From assembly GCA_035610365.1 (NCBI GenBank), contig CM069435.1, forward strand, positions 9,946,001-10,010,000: a stretch of 64,000 bases of DNA, in the 5' to 3' direction. The notes under the pieces were generated by a model, which did not search any database, was not told the origin of the DNA, and saw only the letters and a list, made by a program, of their open reading frames with translations. Below are positions 43,301-58,300 of the stretch, in pieces; the stretch's first letter is position 1, and each line of letters begins with the position of its first letter. The position numbers were made by a program, and so were the translations under genes. The DNA comes from Aquatica leii (Eukaryota; Arthropoda; Insecta; Coleoptera; Lampyridae).

Positions 43301-46300
43301 GTAGCGATTCGCACCTTGTTACTAGGATGTACTTTGCCAAAAGTCTTTTCGTATTTTTTGAAATAGTCTCCGTCTGGATGATAAATTGTTTGTGATGGAG
43401 GTAGTTCTTGGATTTGGGGGAGATATCATTTCTCTTCCTATGAAAAAAATGGCTTAAAGTTTATAATTCAAATTCGATGTTATTATATTGTCTTCTAATG
43501 AACAGAGTGGTCGACAATTTAGACATGCTTCTATTTGATGTAGCAGTGTCGTTAGTTCTTCATAAGATAAAGTTAAGTTGGTAAGTATTTGTTTGAGATG
43601 GTGTTTCATTGATTTTACTATAGTTTTTTATAATCCTCCGAAGTAAAACGCTATTGGAGAAATGAAGTACCACTGAAAACCACAAATTTCTATGGATTTC
43701 TTGAATTGCTGTTTGCGTTGTTAGTTGATGAATTTTTTTTTGAGGAATTTGCTTACTCCTGTAAAATTATTTCCATTTTGTGTACAAGTGGTGAAGATAG
43801 TGTTACTCGTGGTGCTCTTAGGCTCCCCATTAATAGATGCGTAGTTTTTGCTTTATATTTTACATCTTCGTATATAAGTCACTGTCGCCTGATTGGTGGA
43901 GTGAAGAGTATTGTGGCGAGTATCTCTATTAATGAGTGTATGTTCATTATTTCCGTTTTGAAGTGTAGATAGCCGTCTAGTTTGTTTCTTGACGCTTCTT
44001 AAATTGAGGATGAATCTCTTGCAGTAGGAAAAAACTTTGATAAGTTTTGTGAAGAAAGAAAAGTGCTTTATTGGTTATTCATCTTTTTTCTCTGTAGTTT
44101 ATATTACGTGGCATGATATCTTCATGACTTCTTGTGCAGGTGGCGTTTTTTACGAGCCATTGTCTTTTATTTCTTAACTAACTGCGACCGTTCAACCAGA
44201 ATGTGTGATTTCTTATTTTTGATGGATAGATATAGTATCTGACGAGTTGTCTTCGGAACGCACGCGGAAACTTATTTGTTTCCGCAAGCCTGTTGGCTAC
44301 AAATGTTTTCCATCTTTTAACCGATTTAAGACAATTATTGAGTCAGTCCAGGTGTAGGTAAATATATTGGAAATGCCGAAAGTTGTGGTTGCTCTCTTCA
44401 TTAGCTTAGCAAGTAACACTGCTGCACATAGTTTTAGTCGTGGTAATGTTACTCGTGATCTTGCTTGAGCATCCACTGATTTTGCAGCTGGTAGCGTTAT
44501 CTGGGTTTCTTGTTTTATGTTGATTATTTTTGCTAATATCAGTGCTCTTTCTGATGCATCGCAGAAACCAATGAAGTTTGAATGATATTTTAATTAATTC
44601 TGTAAAATTGGTCTATCTAGAGATTTTAACATCTTCGGCAGATTTTAGGTAACTGAAGAAATCTGTTCATTTTGCTGCTAAGCTTTCTGACACAGCTTGA
44701 TGCTAATTCAGGTTTTGCATTCAAAGCTCTTGAATAAGAAGTTTGGACAATTACAAGTGACAACCATCCTAGGGGGCAAAAAGTTTGGCTATTTCTGCTA
44801 AGATGTTCCATTCATTTTGAGTTAGTTTACAGGGCTTATTATATAAGTTTAACTTTATTCGTTGCCATTTGGCTTACAAATTTGATCGTGCTATATATAC
44901 ATATATAATACATTTTCTTATCCCTTCTCCCCCCTTAACTTTTTCCTCCTGCTCCATACTTCCTCCATCCATTCCGCTCCTTTTCCGTTTTCATCTAAGA
45001 TTTCCTTTATTTTCATCACCTCTTCTCTTAGTTCCCTGCATTTCTGTCTCATGTGGTTAAGGTCTTCCGTTTCTTCTCCACATAGCCTGCACATCTTTTC
45101 TGGTTCTTCTTTCCAATATTTGTTCCCAAACTCTTCGTTGCCACATCTGAACCTTGCTACCATTTTTTTCTTTTTGTTGCTTTTAATCTCTCTATCTTTT
45201 AAATATTCCGGCACTCCTTCACCCTTGATATCTTTATAATTTTTATTATATCTGCCCTCTTTTATCTTTGTCCATCTTTCTTGTTTTTCGATGTCTCTAT
45301 CTCTCCTTATTATTTCTTCCCTTATCCCTACTCCCTCTTCTCTTAATTTCTCCACTTCTTCACTCATGTACCCGTTTCTTTGTAATACTCTTCTCTGCCC
45401 TCCTGCCCGTACTTCACTTTCCCTTCCTTTATCTCTTTCCAACATTCTTGCAGTATTTTGCAATCTGTTCTTTCCCTCATTTCTTCCTCGTATTTTATTG
45501 CTCTTTTTCCTGTCTCTACCCTTATTTTTTCTATCTGTACCTCCTCTCTCACAATATACCCCAGTGTATCCCTGTCCAATCCTAACACCCATCTCCAGTA
45601 TTTTTCCTGTAGCCCCTCTACCTCCCTCCACTCCTTCCAGCCCCATATTTCCGCTCCATACATTACCACCCCTTTATTAATTTTTCGAACAACAGCTTTC
45701 TTTTTTCTATATCCATCTTGAATACTCTTTCCCCCACACCCCACACTTGTCCTATTAACCTGTTTCCTTTCCTCACACTTTCCTGTATGTGTTCTCCTTC
45801 CTTATTATCCTGCTTCATCGTGTAACCCAGGTATGTAAATTCCTTCACTTGTTGCACTTTCCCATCTCTCCATATTCACTCCACTCATTTTCCTTTCTCC
45901 CCTCCTTTTCTAAATACCATTATTTTTGTTTTCTCTGTGTTTACTTCCATTTCTTTTTTTTTCGTGTATTTTTCTAGCGTTTTCATCATCTCTTTCATTT
46001 CCTTTTCCTCCTTAGCCACCAACACTATGTCATCCGCATACGCCAACGACCATACCTTAGCTTTCCCTACCACAATCCCTCCTGTCTGTTGTCCTCTCAT
46101 TGTCTCTTCCAGATCCCCCGTATATACTGAGAACAGGCTTGGGCTCAGTGGACATCTCTGCCTCAACCCTCTCTTTGTGATGAATTTCTCACTCTCTTCC
46201 CTATTCACTTTAACCCTGCTCCCCGTTTCTTCGTAGATTTCCTCTATTCTTTGTATTAATCTTTCATTTATTTTTTTTCTTTTCATATATTCCCACAGCT

Positions 46301-49300
46301 TTTCCCTATGCACTTTGTCAAAAGCAGCTTTAGATCTACGAATAGTGCTACCATTTTCCCTCTTTTTTTTTCTAGTTCTTTATTTGCTAAGTGATTCAGT
46401 ATATATATATGTGGTCTATCGCCCTTCTTCCTTTTCTGAATCCCGCTTGTCCGTCTGGTACCAAACTTCTTTCCTCTATTTCCTTCTGTAGTCTTTCTTG
46501 CAGTATTGTCGCGTACAATTTGTATGCCGTGCTCAATAATGTTACCCCTCTATAATTCTTGACTTTATTTTTTTTGCCTTTTTTATGGATTGGGCATATT
46601 ATTCCCTCTCTCCATCTCTCTGGAAATCCTTCCCCTTTCCATATTTTGTTTAGTATTTCCGTCATCCTTTTTGTTACACTTTCTCCCCCGTATATCCACT
46701 CTTCTCCTTGTATCCCATCTTCTCTACAGGGCTTATATAATATATGTAACGGGAGTTCCAATTGTTGTTTGAACTTTTCAGGTTCGATGTAATATTTGAG
46801 GTTCTTCTTAAATTATTTCTCATGAGCACTAATGACTTACCTTACTTGGTGCTTTTTTCTTACATATTAAATCTACACAAAAATATTCCACTATATACAA
46901 GGTGTTTGTTAATAATAAAGAGTAAAAAGTAATTATTTATAATTGAAATAAAACCACCCGTTACAGTACCCCCTCCTGTTTTTGAGACGACTGGATGGTT
47001 GAATCGAAAACAACAGATTTAGAGTTTAAAATATTTATACATCCTATATCAATCAAAATTATATCTCAAAATACTTCAGTGAAACCGAAAATTTCTAATC
47101 TGATAGCGAAAAAAAACCCAATGGTATTCGGTAATATCTACAATAACACAAAGCGATTAGGGGAATTACCTAATTTCTACCATTACGCAAAGCTAAAGAA
47201 TCCATTCGAATGATGGGAAGGGTCTGGTTAGGTTAGTCAGAGGTAGCTGGCCGTAAGTTTACAGTACTACCGATATGTTCTGATAACGTATATCTTTTTA
47301 AATTCATGACGTTATGCACTCATCTGTTCTGCTTACTATGCGGGTACCGTAATCCATATGAATTTTCCATTATCTCGCCGGTTACTTCATAGGGTCTCTC
47401 ATACAACAAAAAAAATTTCTTGATTTCTTTAGTAATCGCATATAACTGGTAATGCGTTCTTAACAATACCAAGTCTCCTATATTATATTTTACTGGGGCT
47501 CTTATTTTCTCGCCATGCAGTTGCTTCCTTTGTTCTGCTCGCTTTTGCAGCCTTTCTGTTGCAAATAAAATTTTAATTTTGTCATTTATATATCCTCGTT
47601 ACTTGGAAACTGCATTACACTTTCAATAAGGCTTCTTTGAAACTCACCCCTTAGCAATTCCATGGGTGTAAATCTCGTACTGTCATGATGCGAAATATTC
47701 AGCCAAAGTTCCACTTGTTTTACCCATTTGGCCCAATTTGTGTGCTTCTCGTAGCAATACGTTCGAAACAACCTGCCTAACTCACGCATTACACTCTCAA
47801 CAGGATTCGAAGCCGGATGATAAAGTGAAGTCATTTTTATTTCTATATTTTGTTCTCTTAGATCTTCCTCCCATTTCTTAGCCGTGAATTGACTTCCATA
47901 AGTTCTTGTGTTAGCCCTCCTAATTGGGTAAAATCTCACAAATTTAGTGAACACGTCCAGCAATACGAGAATGTGTTCAACGCCTCCTGTTCCTCTCGGT
48001 AATAGTCCAAATAAATCTACTGATACAATCTCCATCGGTTGGGTTGCCAACACGTTCTTCAGCAACTTTTCTTGTTTCCTGTTTGCAACCTTAGCTTTTT
48101 GACATATGTCACACGCCGAAACTATTTTTTTCACTTTCCTTTCTACGTCCGGAATATATAACATTCTTTCTTCAAGGCTGAAACTATCTGGTAAGTTCCA
48201 AAATGTCCCAATGTTTTATGATAGTTTATTTTCACCTCTTGTTCAATCTGCTTTGGTATGTAAACCATCCACTAACTTTCGTTTCTTTCGCTCTTCTAAA
48301 TTTCCTTTCAAGATTTTGCTGCTTTCCATGTTTATTGTCTCCAAGCTTTTCTTTTACCCATTTAATATGATCATCCATCTCTTGCGATTCCTTTCCGTTT
48401 TTTAATAATTTTTTTAATTTCAACTCAGCTTCCGACGATTTATTAATTTTCCTAATTACTTCAATCTTCTTAGCTTCTTCCGTTTTTCCATATCTGGAAA
48501 TCTGTTATTTTGTTTTTACTTCCTTTCACGTATCTTATTTCCAAGTTATATTCTTGTATTTTTAACGCCCATCTCTGCAACCTGGCACTCAATGACTTAC
48601 AGGTCCATAAAAATTCTAAAGTTTTGTGGTCGGTGTATAAAATTATTTCATATCCTAAAATGTAACTTCGAAATTTTTCAGAGGCAAATACTATAGCCAG
48701 CAGTTCTAATTCTGTAATGGAGTATAACTTTTCGGCTGCTCTGAGGCTTCGGCTAGCGAAAGCAACATTGATGGTGAGCGCCCATTGAGTTCATTGATGC
48801 GTCTGTATATATTAAAAATGGTTTATTAAAGTCGGGAAATCCATGGTGCATTTTTCTTTAATAATTCTGCAAAAATACTCACGTTGTCGGAATAGTAATC
48901 TCGAAATTTTCTGTAAAAGTTATACATTCCCAAAAATGATTGTAATTCTCGTTTCGTTTTAGGTAGATAGCAATTTATTATACTTTTAATTCTGTCAGGG
49001 TCCATTTGTATACCTTCTCCAGTACCAATTATGTGTCCCAAAATTTCAATTGGTTTTGTAAAAATTTAGACTTGTTAAAATTTATTTTCATGTTGTGTAG
49101 TTTTAATTTTGAAAATAATAATCTGAGCTGTGCATAATGTTCTTCCAACGTTTGTGACGTCACTAGTATGTCATCAACATAGACAGTGGCGAATGATAAC
49201 ACTTCTAGTTCGAGTACATGATCCAGGCATCTATTAAACACAGGCACTTATACGTTAAGTCCGAATGGTAAAACTTTAAATTGGTAACTGCGTCCATTTA

Positions 49301-52300
49301 TTAAGAAGGCCGTGTACTTCAGTGAACTTTCATGTAAAGGTACATGCCAGTACCCCGCTGTCAAATTTATAGAACTTAAATACTTAGGATTTCCGATCTT
49401 TTCTAAAATTTCTTCCAGATTGGGTGGAGCATTTCTTTTTTCAATTATAATTTTATTTAGTCGACGAGCATCTAAACATATTCTTGTTGACTCATCTGGT
49501 TTGTTAACAACGACTATAGGATTCGAAAAGGGTGAATCTGATCTCTCCATGATATTATTGTTTAGTATTCTTTGCACTTCCTTTTCAACTTCGACCCTCT
49601 TTGAGAATGGGATTGGATAACACTTCTGCATAAATGGTACCGGATCACTGATCTTTAACTTGCATACGAATGTTTCAACCATCCAGGTTTTGTAGAAAAA
49701 ATCCCCTCAAATTCTGAAAATAATCGTTCTAAGATCTCAGTTTCTTCTGGTTTCTCGTCTTCGTATATTTTCGGTAGTCGCCACCCCTCCACATCTACCA
49801 TCTTCTAACTTGACCCAATAGTCAATTTTTTCATAACTGAATTTAAGCGTTCTTGTGGGTACGTCGATATTTGCCTTCATTTCGCACATCCAATTCATAC
49901 CGACGATTACTTGTTGGTTGATCCCCTTCACTACATGAAAGTTATGGTCATGTGTTGAGTCTCCAACTTCTATACTTAACAAGACTTGATGTGAGACTTT
50001 GGTTCTTTTTCCTGTCACTCCATGTATCACTATTCCTCTGGTAGGTAACATGACTACTTTTTTTATTCCTGGTCTCACGCAATTAAATAGTTCTTCAGCA
50101 ACTAAGCTAATCGGGCTGCCGGTATCAACTAAAAAGTCTTGATTTACCTCCTTCAGCACTCTTGTTATAATGGGTTTATACACGTTATTCATTTGCTCTT
50201 CTTTAACATGTTCTGCTTCATAAGCCTGTGGTTCTGTATTTTCAGCTGCTTTTGTAAATTTTTTTTTCAGGCTGTGTTTCAATATTTGTTTCTTCGATTG
50301 GGTCATTTGTTGTCTCTGGCTGGGTTATATTAGTAGTATTAGTTTGTTGAATATAATTAGTTTGTTTCCTTCTTTGTTTCTGAATCAGCGGGACTCCTAA
50401 TCCAGCCTTTACTCGTTTTCCTGAACTTCGTAATCATTATTTCGCCGCTGTGAGCCTCTCTCTTCGTAATATCTTCGGTTTGGGTACTTCCATCCAGATG
50501 TCGTTGGCTCATCCCAGCCTCTTCCATATCCCACCGAATTGACTTGTTTTCTATCTTGGTTCTGTCTATAATCTCGTCGATCTTGATTTTCAACACTTCT
50601 ACTTCCCACATTATTTCTTCTGAAATTGGGATTAGCCTTTTCAATTCCCTCTAGGGTGTTTACCAAATTCTGAACCGTTTTTTCTACAGATCCAATCAAA
50701 ATATTTTCCACTTCTTGAGGAAAATGTCTTGTCAATGCATTGACCAGTTGCTCTACTCTGAGTGGTGGCTGAATATGTGCCGTTTCTCCTACCTAATACC
50801 ATACATGGTTCACGTAACTTCCTCTTCTGGAGTCATATAACTTTGGTGTTGATAATCGCAGTCTAATTTTGTCTTGAGTTTGTTCTGACTAGAATTGTTT
50901 CATAAAATCTTCTTTAAATTCCCTCACATTCTTCCATTCAATGCTCCTTAACTGAGACCATGATTTAGCGTTGCCTTCTAATAATTCCATTACGCTGTTT
51001 ACCCTTTCTTGGTCAGTGATTTTGCCTTCATAAAGTTTATTGTATGGCAGTTTTTGAGGTTACCATCAAATTTCTTCGGTCGTTGATATAATTCGCTCTC
51101 TGGTATCACCATTATTTTATGTATTTTTGAATGTGTAAATCTTGCTTCTCCTCTAATTTCTTCTTTGATAGTTTCCACATCTTCGGAATATTTTTCCACT
51201 TTGTTGTCCAATTCGGTGAGCTTTTGATCAGTTTTCTTCTCATGTTTTATTATCTTATGTTTTATTTTTCTAAATTCGTAATGTGAATCCTACGTGTTGT
51301 TGATGCAATCTTTCAATTTTCTTTTCGTGAATCACAAACTTTCTTTCGCATTCTTTTTTTGACTTCTTATTTCAGCTTTAAGTTGCTCCATATTTCTTTC
51401 TTGATTTTTGATAATCTGTGCTGTTTGTTTCTCTTGTTTACGTTGTCCTGCTTTTATTTCTTTTTGACCTGTTTGTATTGATCGCATTACTTTCAACAAC
51501 ATTGACATGTCTATTTTTTGTGTTGGTGCTTCTGGAACCTCCACAATTTCTTGACTTTTTTCACTGAAAATTAGGTTTCGCTGCGTTGTACATTCGCCAT
51601 TTTATTAGTTTGAATTATTTGATGTGTCTTCTTGAATCCAGACCGTAATTCCAAAACATAGTTATTTAGTATTTGTTGGCTTTTAGTTCTTGGTTAATTT
51701 CTTCTAGTTACGCCACTGGTTGATTTCAGTTTAATACAAATAAGCATGAATTTCTTGTTTGTAGAGTGCTAATTCAGCTACTTTGTGTGCCCTACATAAT
51801 TAACAATGCAATCTTAATTTATTGTTGGTTTTTTTTATGTTTGTTATGTTTAGAAATAACTAAATGAACAAACATGGAAATAAAGAAAAATAAATCTATT
51901 TTTGTGTAATAGCTTTGCTTATCGTATCACAGTCCAAGTTAAAACTAATTGTCTTTAATGTAAATTGACCATTTAATCACATGGATACGTAGCAATAAAT
52001 CGTAGTTACAATTATAAACTCGTTAACAATTATTACTAAACGATTTTTAAATTCAATTTAAGTTTACTTCAAAAAATAATGATCTCTCTTATCTACGATT
52101 TATTATTAAATTAAGTCCTATATTATGCACATGTAGAACTCGTATTTGTATTTTCTAGTTCGATTACCAATTTTAATGCATTACACATACATACAAAACT
52201 TACATGAAACATAAATCTTCAAACTTGAGATTAAAAAAAATAAAAAACCATAATTTTTAGCTCGTGGGTATAGAAACATACTCAAAAAACTCAAAAGATA

Positions 52301-55300
52301 AACCATATAATAGAAAATGTGAACATATAAACTCAAAGGTCAAGAGAAGCCTGGAACAGCATACACAAGCTGCTACAAAATAAAAAACTGAAGAACCCAA
52401 TACCAACAAAGACGTAGGTAGACAACAATCTACTAATAGAAGATCGCGACAAATATAGAGATAAGATAAAATCAGAACGATACCGCAAATAAATAAACAA
52501 TTACAAAGTTTCAAGGCCGGGTAATCTGCCGATCAAGTTAATAAAATATAGAACTAGAAAGGTACTAGAAATAATCTGTGAAGGTACATTCTAAATGATT
52601 GGAAGATTTTGTACATAGACTTGATAAGAAAGAAAAGCAAAATAATAACATAAATTAAAGATACATTAATTTTATACCGTTATTTATAAGAAAACTATGT
52701 AGAAAGGTACTTAAACCTATGACTAAAAAAAAGTTGAGAGTAGAGAAGAACAAACCGGTTTTTGATTCTGCATCGACAACGTTTATAGCAGATAGCCAAA
52801 AGAAGGCTCTTGATTGCGATTCTGTCTAGAGACTGTTGCGATTCAAAAATGGAGTTTGAGTAAAGTACACCTAAAGACCACAAAACCAGTGTACAGAGAA
52901 AACCAGGCAATCGTTAAAAACGAAAATTATCTAATCTATGAAGATAGTTTCTAAAATATTGGAAAACAAATGCATTTTAATAGACATAAAGAAATAGCAA
53001 AAAAGCCAAGCAGTTCTAGCATAATACCAGCAGTTTAATTGTGAACGACAAAAAAAAGCTAGAGGTAAACACAGACAAGACGAAATATATGATTATTAAA
53101 AACAAAGAACAAGGAGAAACGTAGAAAACAGAATAAAAAAAGTACTGACCAATATGAGTATCTCACAATAACAATTAGCCAAGACGAAAGAGATTTAATA
53201 AAGAAAGTAGGAAGAAGAAATAAAATGACAAAGACACTACATCCAATACCGTGGAATAATAATTAAACACAAAAAAATTTCTCTTCCGTTCCAAAAATGT
53301 CTTTAACACAATGGCGAATAAGTTATAAATAAAAATATGACGTCAAAGTTACTATTAGCAAAAATTTTTTATTGCGCTGTTAGATCATACAGAAATCACA
53401 GCACAAGATACATTCATGAGCACTTTAAACAGAAAAAGTTTAAATGGTGCCTATAGAAGGATGAAAAAAAAATTACTGAAATTAGATTCTAGGAATTTTA
53501 GTAAAAAAAACAGAAACGATACTGACCAAGAAAAAATAGATCACCAGCACCAGACCAGACCAAAGCCCTGGCCCTATCTGTGCTGTACACCGATATTACA
53601 TGTAATTTTTAGTACCGTTAGGTATAAAATAAAAGCAAAGAAAAACATATAAAAAATGTAAATGAATTCATTTCAAAAAAGGTAAGAAAACGTATATAGA
53701 GTAAATTCTATAGAACCAACTATAAAACGAAATGAAAAAACGCTAGTTCTTTAAACACAAATGTTTCTAAATGGTACCATATTATTCTATCATACTTACT
53801 TTCGAGCTTTAGATAGTGTAGGTAGTGCTAAACATTTTTGCACAAAACTTTGGTTAACTATAAGAAAACTCATCCACTGTATAGTTCCGGCTAAACTAAT
53901 TGCCCAAAAATTGGATCTCAATTTTAAGTCGAACCTAAAACTATTAAAAAAGTTATTACAGATTTTAATAATTGGCTTAATATACTCAAAAATATCTAGG
54001 CGACCACTAGATATACTGGTATTCCATACAATTTCCGGACCTCCTACAACTTTAAAACCAACGACAACTACTCCTATAGTTGAGACTACCATTCCAAGAA
54101 ACTGAAAAACGTCGGTCCAGACAACTGCTTTTAATCCTCCGACAGTAGTGTAAAATATACAGAGAAAGCATATAAAAAATGCTATGTAATGTATATTAAT
54201 ATTGGTAGCTAAAATAATCAACGATCGTTTTTTTAAACTTAATTACAGTGCAATTCTTTAATCCAAACAGACATTAATTTGAGTATTTTGTAATATATTG
54301 TATTAAATTGTATACAAAAATAATAAGCATTTTTGGGAATTAGTAATAAAGTTAAGAGGAAATAAAGAAATAGAAATAACAGGAATAAAAAACAAAAACA
54401 ATGAATTAAAAACGGAAACATGAAATATTACAAAGACAAATTTGAAGATAATCGAAATCAAGAAAAAGCGAAAGAGGAATACGAGGAAACGGACGAAGAA
54501 CCACATGAAACCAAATTGAAATTGAAATGTCAGAAGTGGATGAGATTGGATCACTTAAGCTAAAAAAGCAAGGGGCGCAGATGGTGTCGAGAAATGATAA
54601 AACTTATGGAGTCAAACGAAAAGATATAGTTACATCAAATATTCAAAAAAGCATAGGAAAGAGAGCAAATTTCAAAGAATTGAGTAAAGAACTTAATCAT
54701 ACCTATCTACAAAAAAGGAGAAACGAGGAATTTACCTGTATTCTACAGTTTTCAAAATGATTCTACAAAAGAAACTTACACACTACATTAGACATAAACT
54801 GGCCGAAGAACGAACAGAACAAGATAAACAAACAACAGACAACGTACATGTAATAAGAAATATAATGGAAAGAGTAATAAAAGAGTAAAGAGGATTTAAT
54901 AGCCGCTTTCAATAATATAAAAAGAAGCAGCATATGGAGATCTATGTTGAAATTACAGACAGCAAAAAAATATTAGCAACATTTACCAGGCAGTCAAAGG
55001 AAGAGTACAGATGAACTGAGAAGTATCTGACGCTCTTGTTCATAACTGGACAAAACTTTATTAAATTCAAGAGAGAAATCTACAATCACAAATAGGACAT
55101 CACCAACTAAGGCCAATCCAAATAAATAGTCTAATCTATACAGACGATATAATAGTTATAATAGTAGATACACACAATAAAATAAAGAAACTGGTGAACA
55201 TTTGGAACGAAGCAATGGAAGTAAATATCAACAAAACAAAAATGATGATAATAAATAACAAAAAAACTGAGATGATAAGAAATATAGAAATTAATGGAAA

Positions 55301-58300
55301 TACAATAGAAGTACTTGCAGCACTGGAATATCACGGCTCAGTAGTAACAGATGATGGAAGAATAAAAATTGACATTGCACAAAGAATAAAGAAAACGAGA
55401 ATCATGTTCTGTGCTCTAAACAAACCAATACTACAGAAACAGAAAATAGACAAGCGAGTGAAACTGAAAGTATAGGTAAAGTAATGTAGCGAAATCAACA
55501 CTAACTTACAGCAGCAAGAAATGGACTCTAAACAAAAAGCACAAAAGCAAGATCAATGCAGTCGAAATACAGTTTCTGGGGAAAAAAACTCGGTACAAAA
55601 AGGGACTAAACAGTGGCAGAAATAAGAAAAATAGCAAAGAACCAAAAGGAATGGAAGAACTGGACCTCATATCCGGTACCCAGATAAGGTACAAGAATAA
55701 ACTGAGATAAACACTGCGTTTCTTACAGGAAAACTTGATAAAGGTCGACATCGATGTGCCGACTCAAGTCTGCATAGATCGCATTATTTTAGTTTCTTAT
55801 GTGACATGTACAGTAACTCGTGTCAAGTTAGGTGTCTTTTTGTCGGCATATCGTCATGCCAAAAAAAGCCGTACGCTAAATTTGAAAGATAAATTTGTTT
55901 CAAAACAAGGAAGTTTTTGAAAATATAAATGTAGGTATAAAAATTAATGGCAAAATCATCAATAATATTTGCTACGCCGACGACACTGTATTACCAGCCG
56001 GTAGTCTGCCGAAACTTCAATCTTTTACGGACTTTATTGTGAACCATAGCAAACAATTTAGTCTTTATATGAACACATTCAAGAGCAATGATCGGACAAG
56101 TATTGTCTCAAAAATGTTTAGGCTCACTTGTTTGCCAACAAAACGTTGCAAAAATTGAGATAATATCAAGAATAGAACAAGCACGAAAAGCTCTTAACAA
56201 CAAGGGGACATTGCTAGCAAACCACAACTTCGACTTTGGACTTTGAACAAGCGTACTACGGTTTTTTCTGTCCTCCTATATGGACTCTCAATGCAAATAC
56301 AAACAAATCAATGCATTTAAGATGTATGGAGCATAAAACCAATTTAGAGATTCTGAAACGATTAGAAAAGAATAAAAAGCTTCTCCTCACACAAAACGAG
56401 AGGAAACTTCAATATCTAGATCATATATTGGAAGGCGAGCGCTATGAGATTCCTCACCTGATAATTAAAGGAAAAATTAAAAGAAAAAGATCAGGCGGTT
56501 GTAGTCAGAACTCATAGTTGAAATTGGCCGGACAATAGCAGAAGCTTTCAGAGCAGTAGTATCCCGCGCTATAATAGCTAATGGGATTGCCAACCTTTAT
56601 AGAGAGACGCCGCACTAAGAAGAAGGCAGTTAGTGCAGTATTTGTATTCTTTGTTTTTCAGGCATTTTAATTTTTGTAGAACATTTTGCAATAATTTTTA
56701 TAAAGAAATTGTCAAAAAAGAAGATTTTTAGCCAAAATTTGAAAATCTGCTCCAGGAAGAAAAGCACACAAAGAGAAGATTACTTCTATGGGTGTTTGAA
56801 TGTTTTAGAAAATAACAAGTTAAAATTGTTGGTTTTAAACAAAGGTATGAAATTTCGAGCTTTTGGAAACAACAAACTTTGCGTGGCATACAAGTGACAA
56901 CAAAAGGCGTAGATAACTGGAAAGATGCTTACAGAGTGGTTTTATACCGAGGTTGTTCAAACAGTACGACGCAAATTGGAGCAGCTCAACCTTAGTTCAG
57001 AACATATTTTAATCTTGGATAATGCACCACCAAACTATTCAATGACGGAAACAAAATTACCATCTTTTCCCTCTTCTCAAAAAGCTCCAAAAAATTGCGA
57101 AATCTCATTGCGGTATTATGCAATCATTGAATAACGTTAATATCAAGAATACTATTGCGTAGTTTAATGAATTTGAAGTGGTAGTTTGCAAATGATAGGG
57201 TTTCCCAAGCCGAACAGGTTGAAAATAAAAGCTCAGCAAAGAAAATAAAAATGCAACCGGTCCTCCAAAGATAAAAGTTGAGGCAACGAGCTGAAAATTT
57301 ATAAAACCGGAAACTCTCTAACACCTATCATCAGCACCTGTAAATCACCGACTTACAAGTTAGCAAAATACTTAGTCAGAAGACTACAGCAGCACACCGG
57401 ACAGACAACCAGCTACGTTAAGAATTCCGAACATTTCGTCGAGATTCTCCAAGTACTTGAGGTAACTACCAGTGACATCTTAGTTAGTTTCGACGTAAAA
57501 TCACTATTCACCAATGTATCAGTGGAAGAAACATTAGAGATCATTCGACAACAACTAGTGCCACGAGGTTTACAAGAAGATTTGATTGACTTAGCCAGAT
57601 TTTGTTTAACGTTAATCTACTTTCTGTGGAATGGTGAGTTCTATGAACAAAAGAACGGCGCAAGTATGGGATCATCACTGTCACCAGTAATAGCCAACAT
57701 CTTCATGTAACTTTCGAACAAGAAGCTATCAACTCAAGCGACATGAAACCAAAATGCTGGTACATATACGTGGACGACACTTTTATCGTATGGTCTTACA
57801 GACGGGAAGAATTACAAAATTTTCTTCAACATATCAATGGACACCACAACAGTATCACATTCACCATGGAGATCGAAAAAAACGTTGCCTTTTTAGACGT
57901 TCTGGTAACACTCACGGACAACAACAGGCTAAATCACAGCGTATACCGCAAGGAAACACATACAGACCGAAACCTACACCTATCCTCTCATCACCATCCA
58001 CAACAGAAGAAATCCCTCATCAACACACTTCTAAGAGGAGCGGAAAAAATTAGTGATGAAGAACACAAACCGGAGAAAATCAAACACATCAAGAACGCTC
58101 TTATTAAAAATAGTTACAACAAAAAATTAATAAGACTACAAAAGAAGAAGGAGAAGCAAGCTGAGGTTGCTGCGAAGACACTGTCAGAAACATATGCTTA
58201 CTTACCCTACGTTGCCGGAGTTACTGACAGACTTAAGAGGATTCTAGGAAAGACGAACATCACTACACGTTATAACACACTAAAAAAAATAGATCAGCTC

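Larger units (their letters stand above)
46791..51720 (-). mobile_element. Ty3/gypsy LTR retrotransposon, minus strand, 3' LTR truncated
   Basis: Order on the minus strand: primer-site-like TGGCGTAACTAG near 51715, gag (51600-50357), protease (50306-49737), RT (49682-48826), RNase H (about 48840-48500) and integrase (48164-47586). Then come a polypurine tract AACAGGAGGGGG (46980-46969) and the LTR start TGTAACGGGTGG at 46965. The LTR is cut at about 46790, where the minus-strand LINE begins. A matching 5' LTR was not found beyond 51725. Confidence 0.82.

Noticed and set aside
45268-45744. Plus-strand Ser/Leu/Phe-rich frames resembling membrane proteins
   Set aside because: They are the complement of the purine-rich coding strand of the minus-strand LINE RT.
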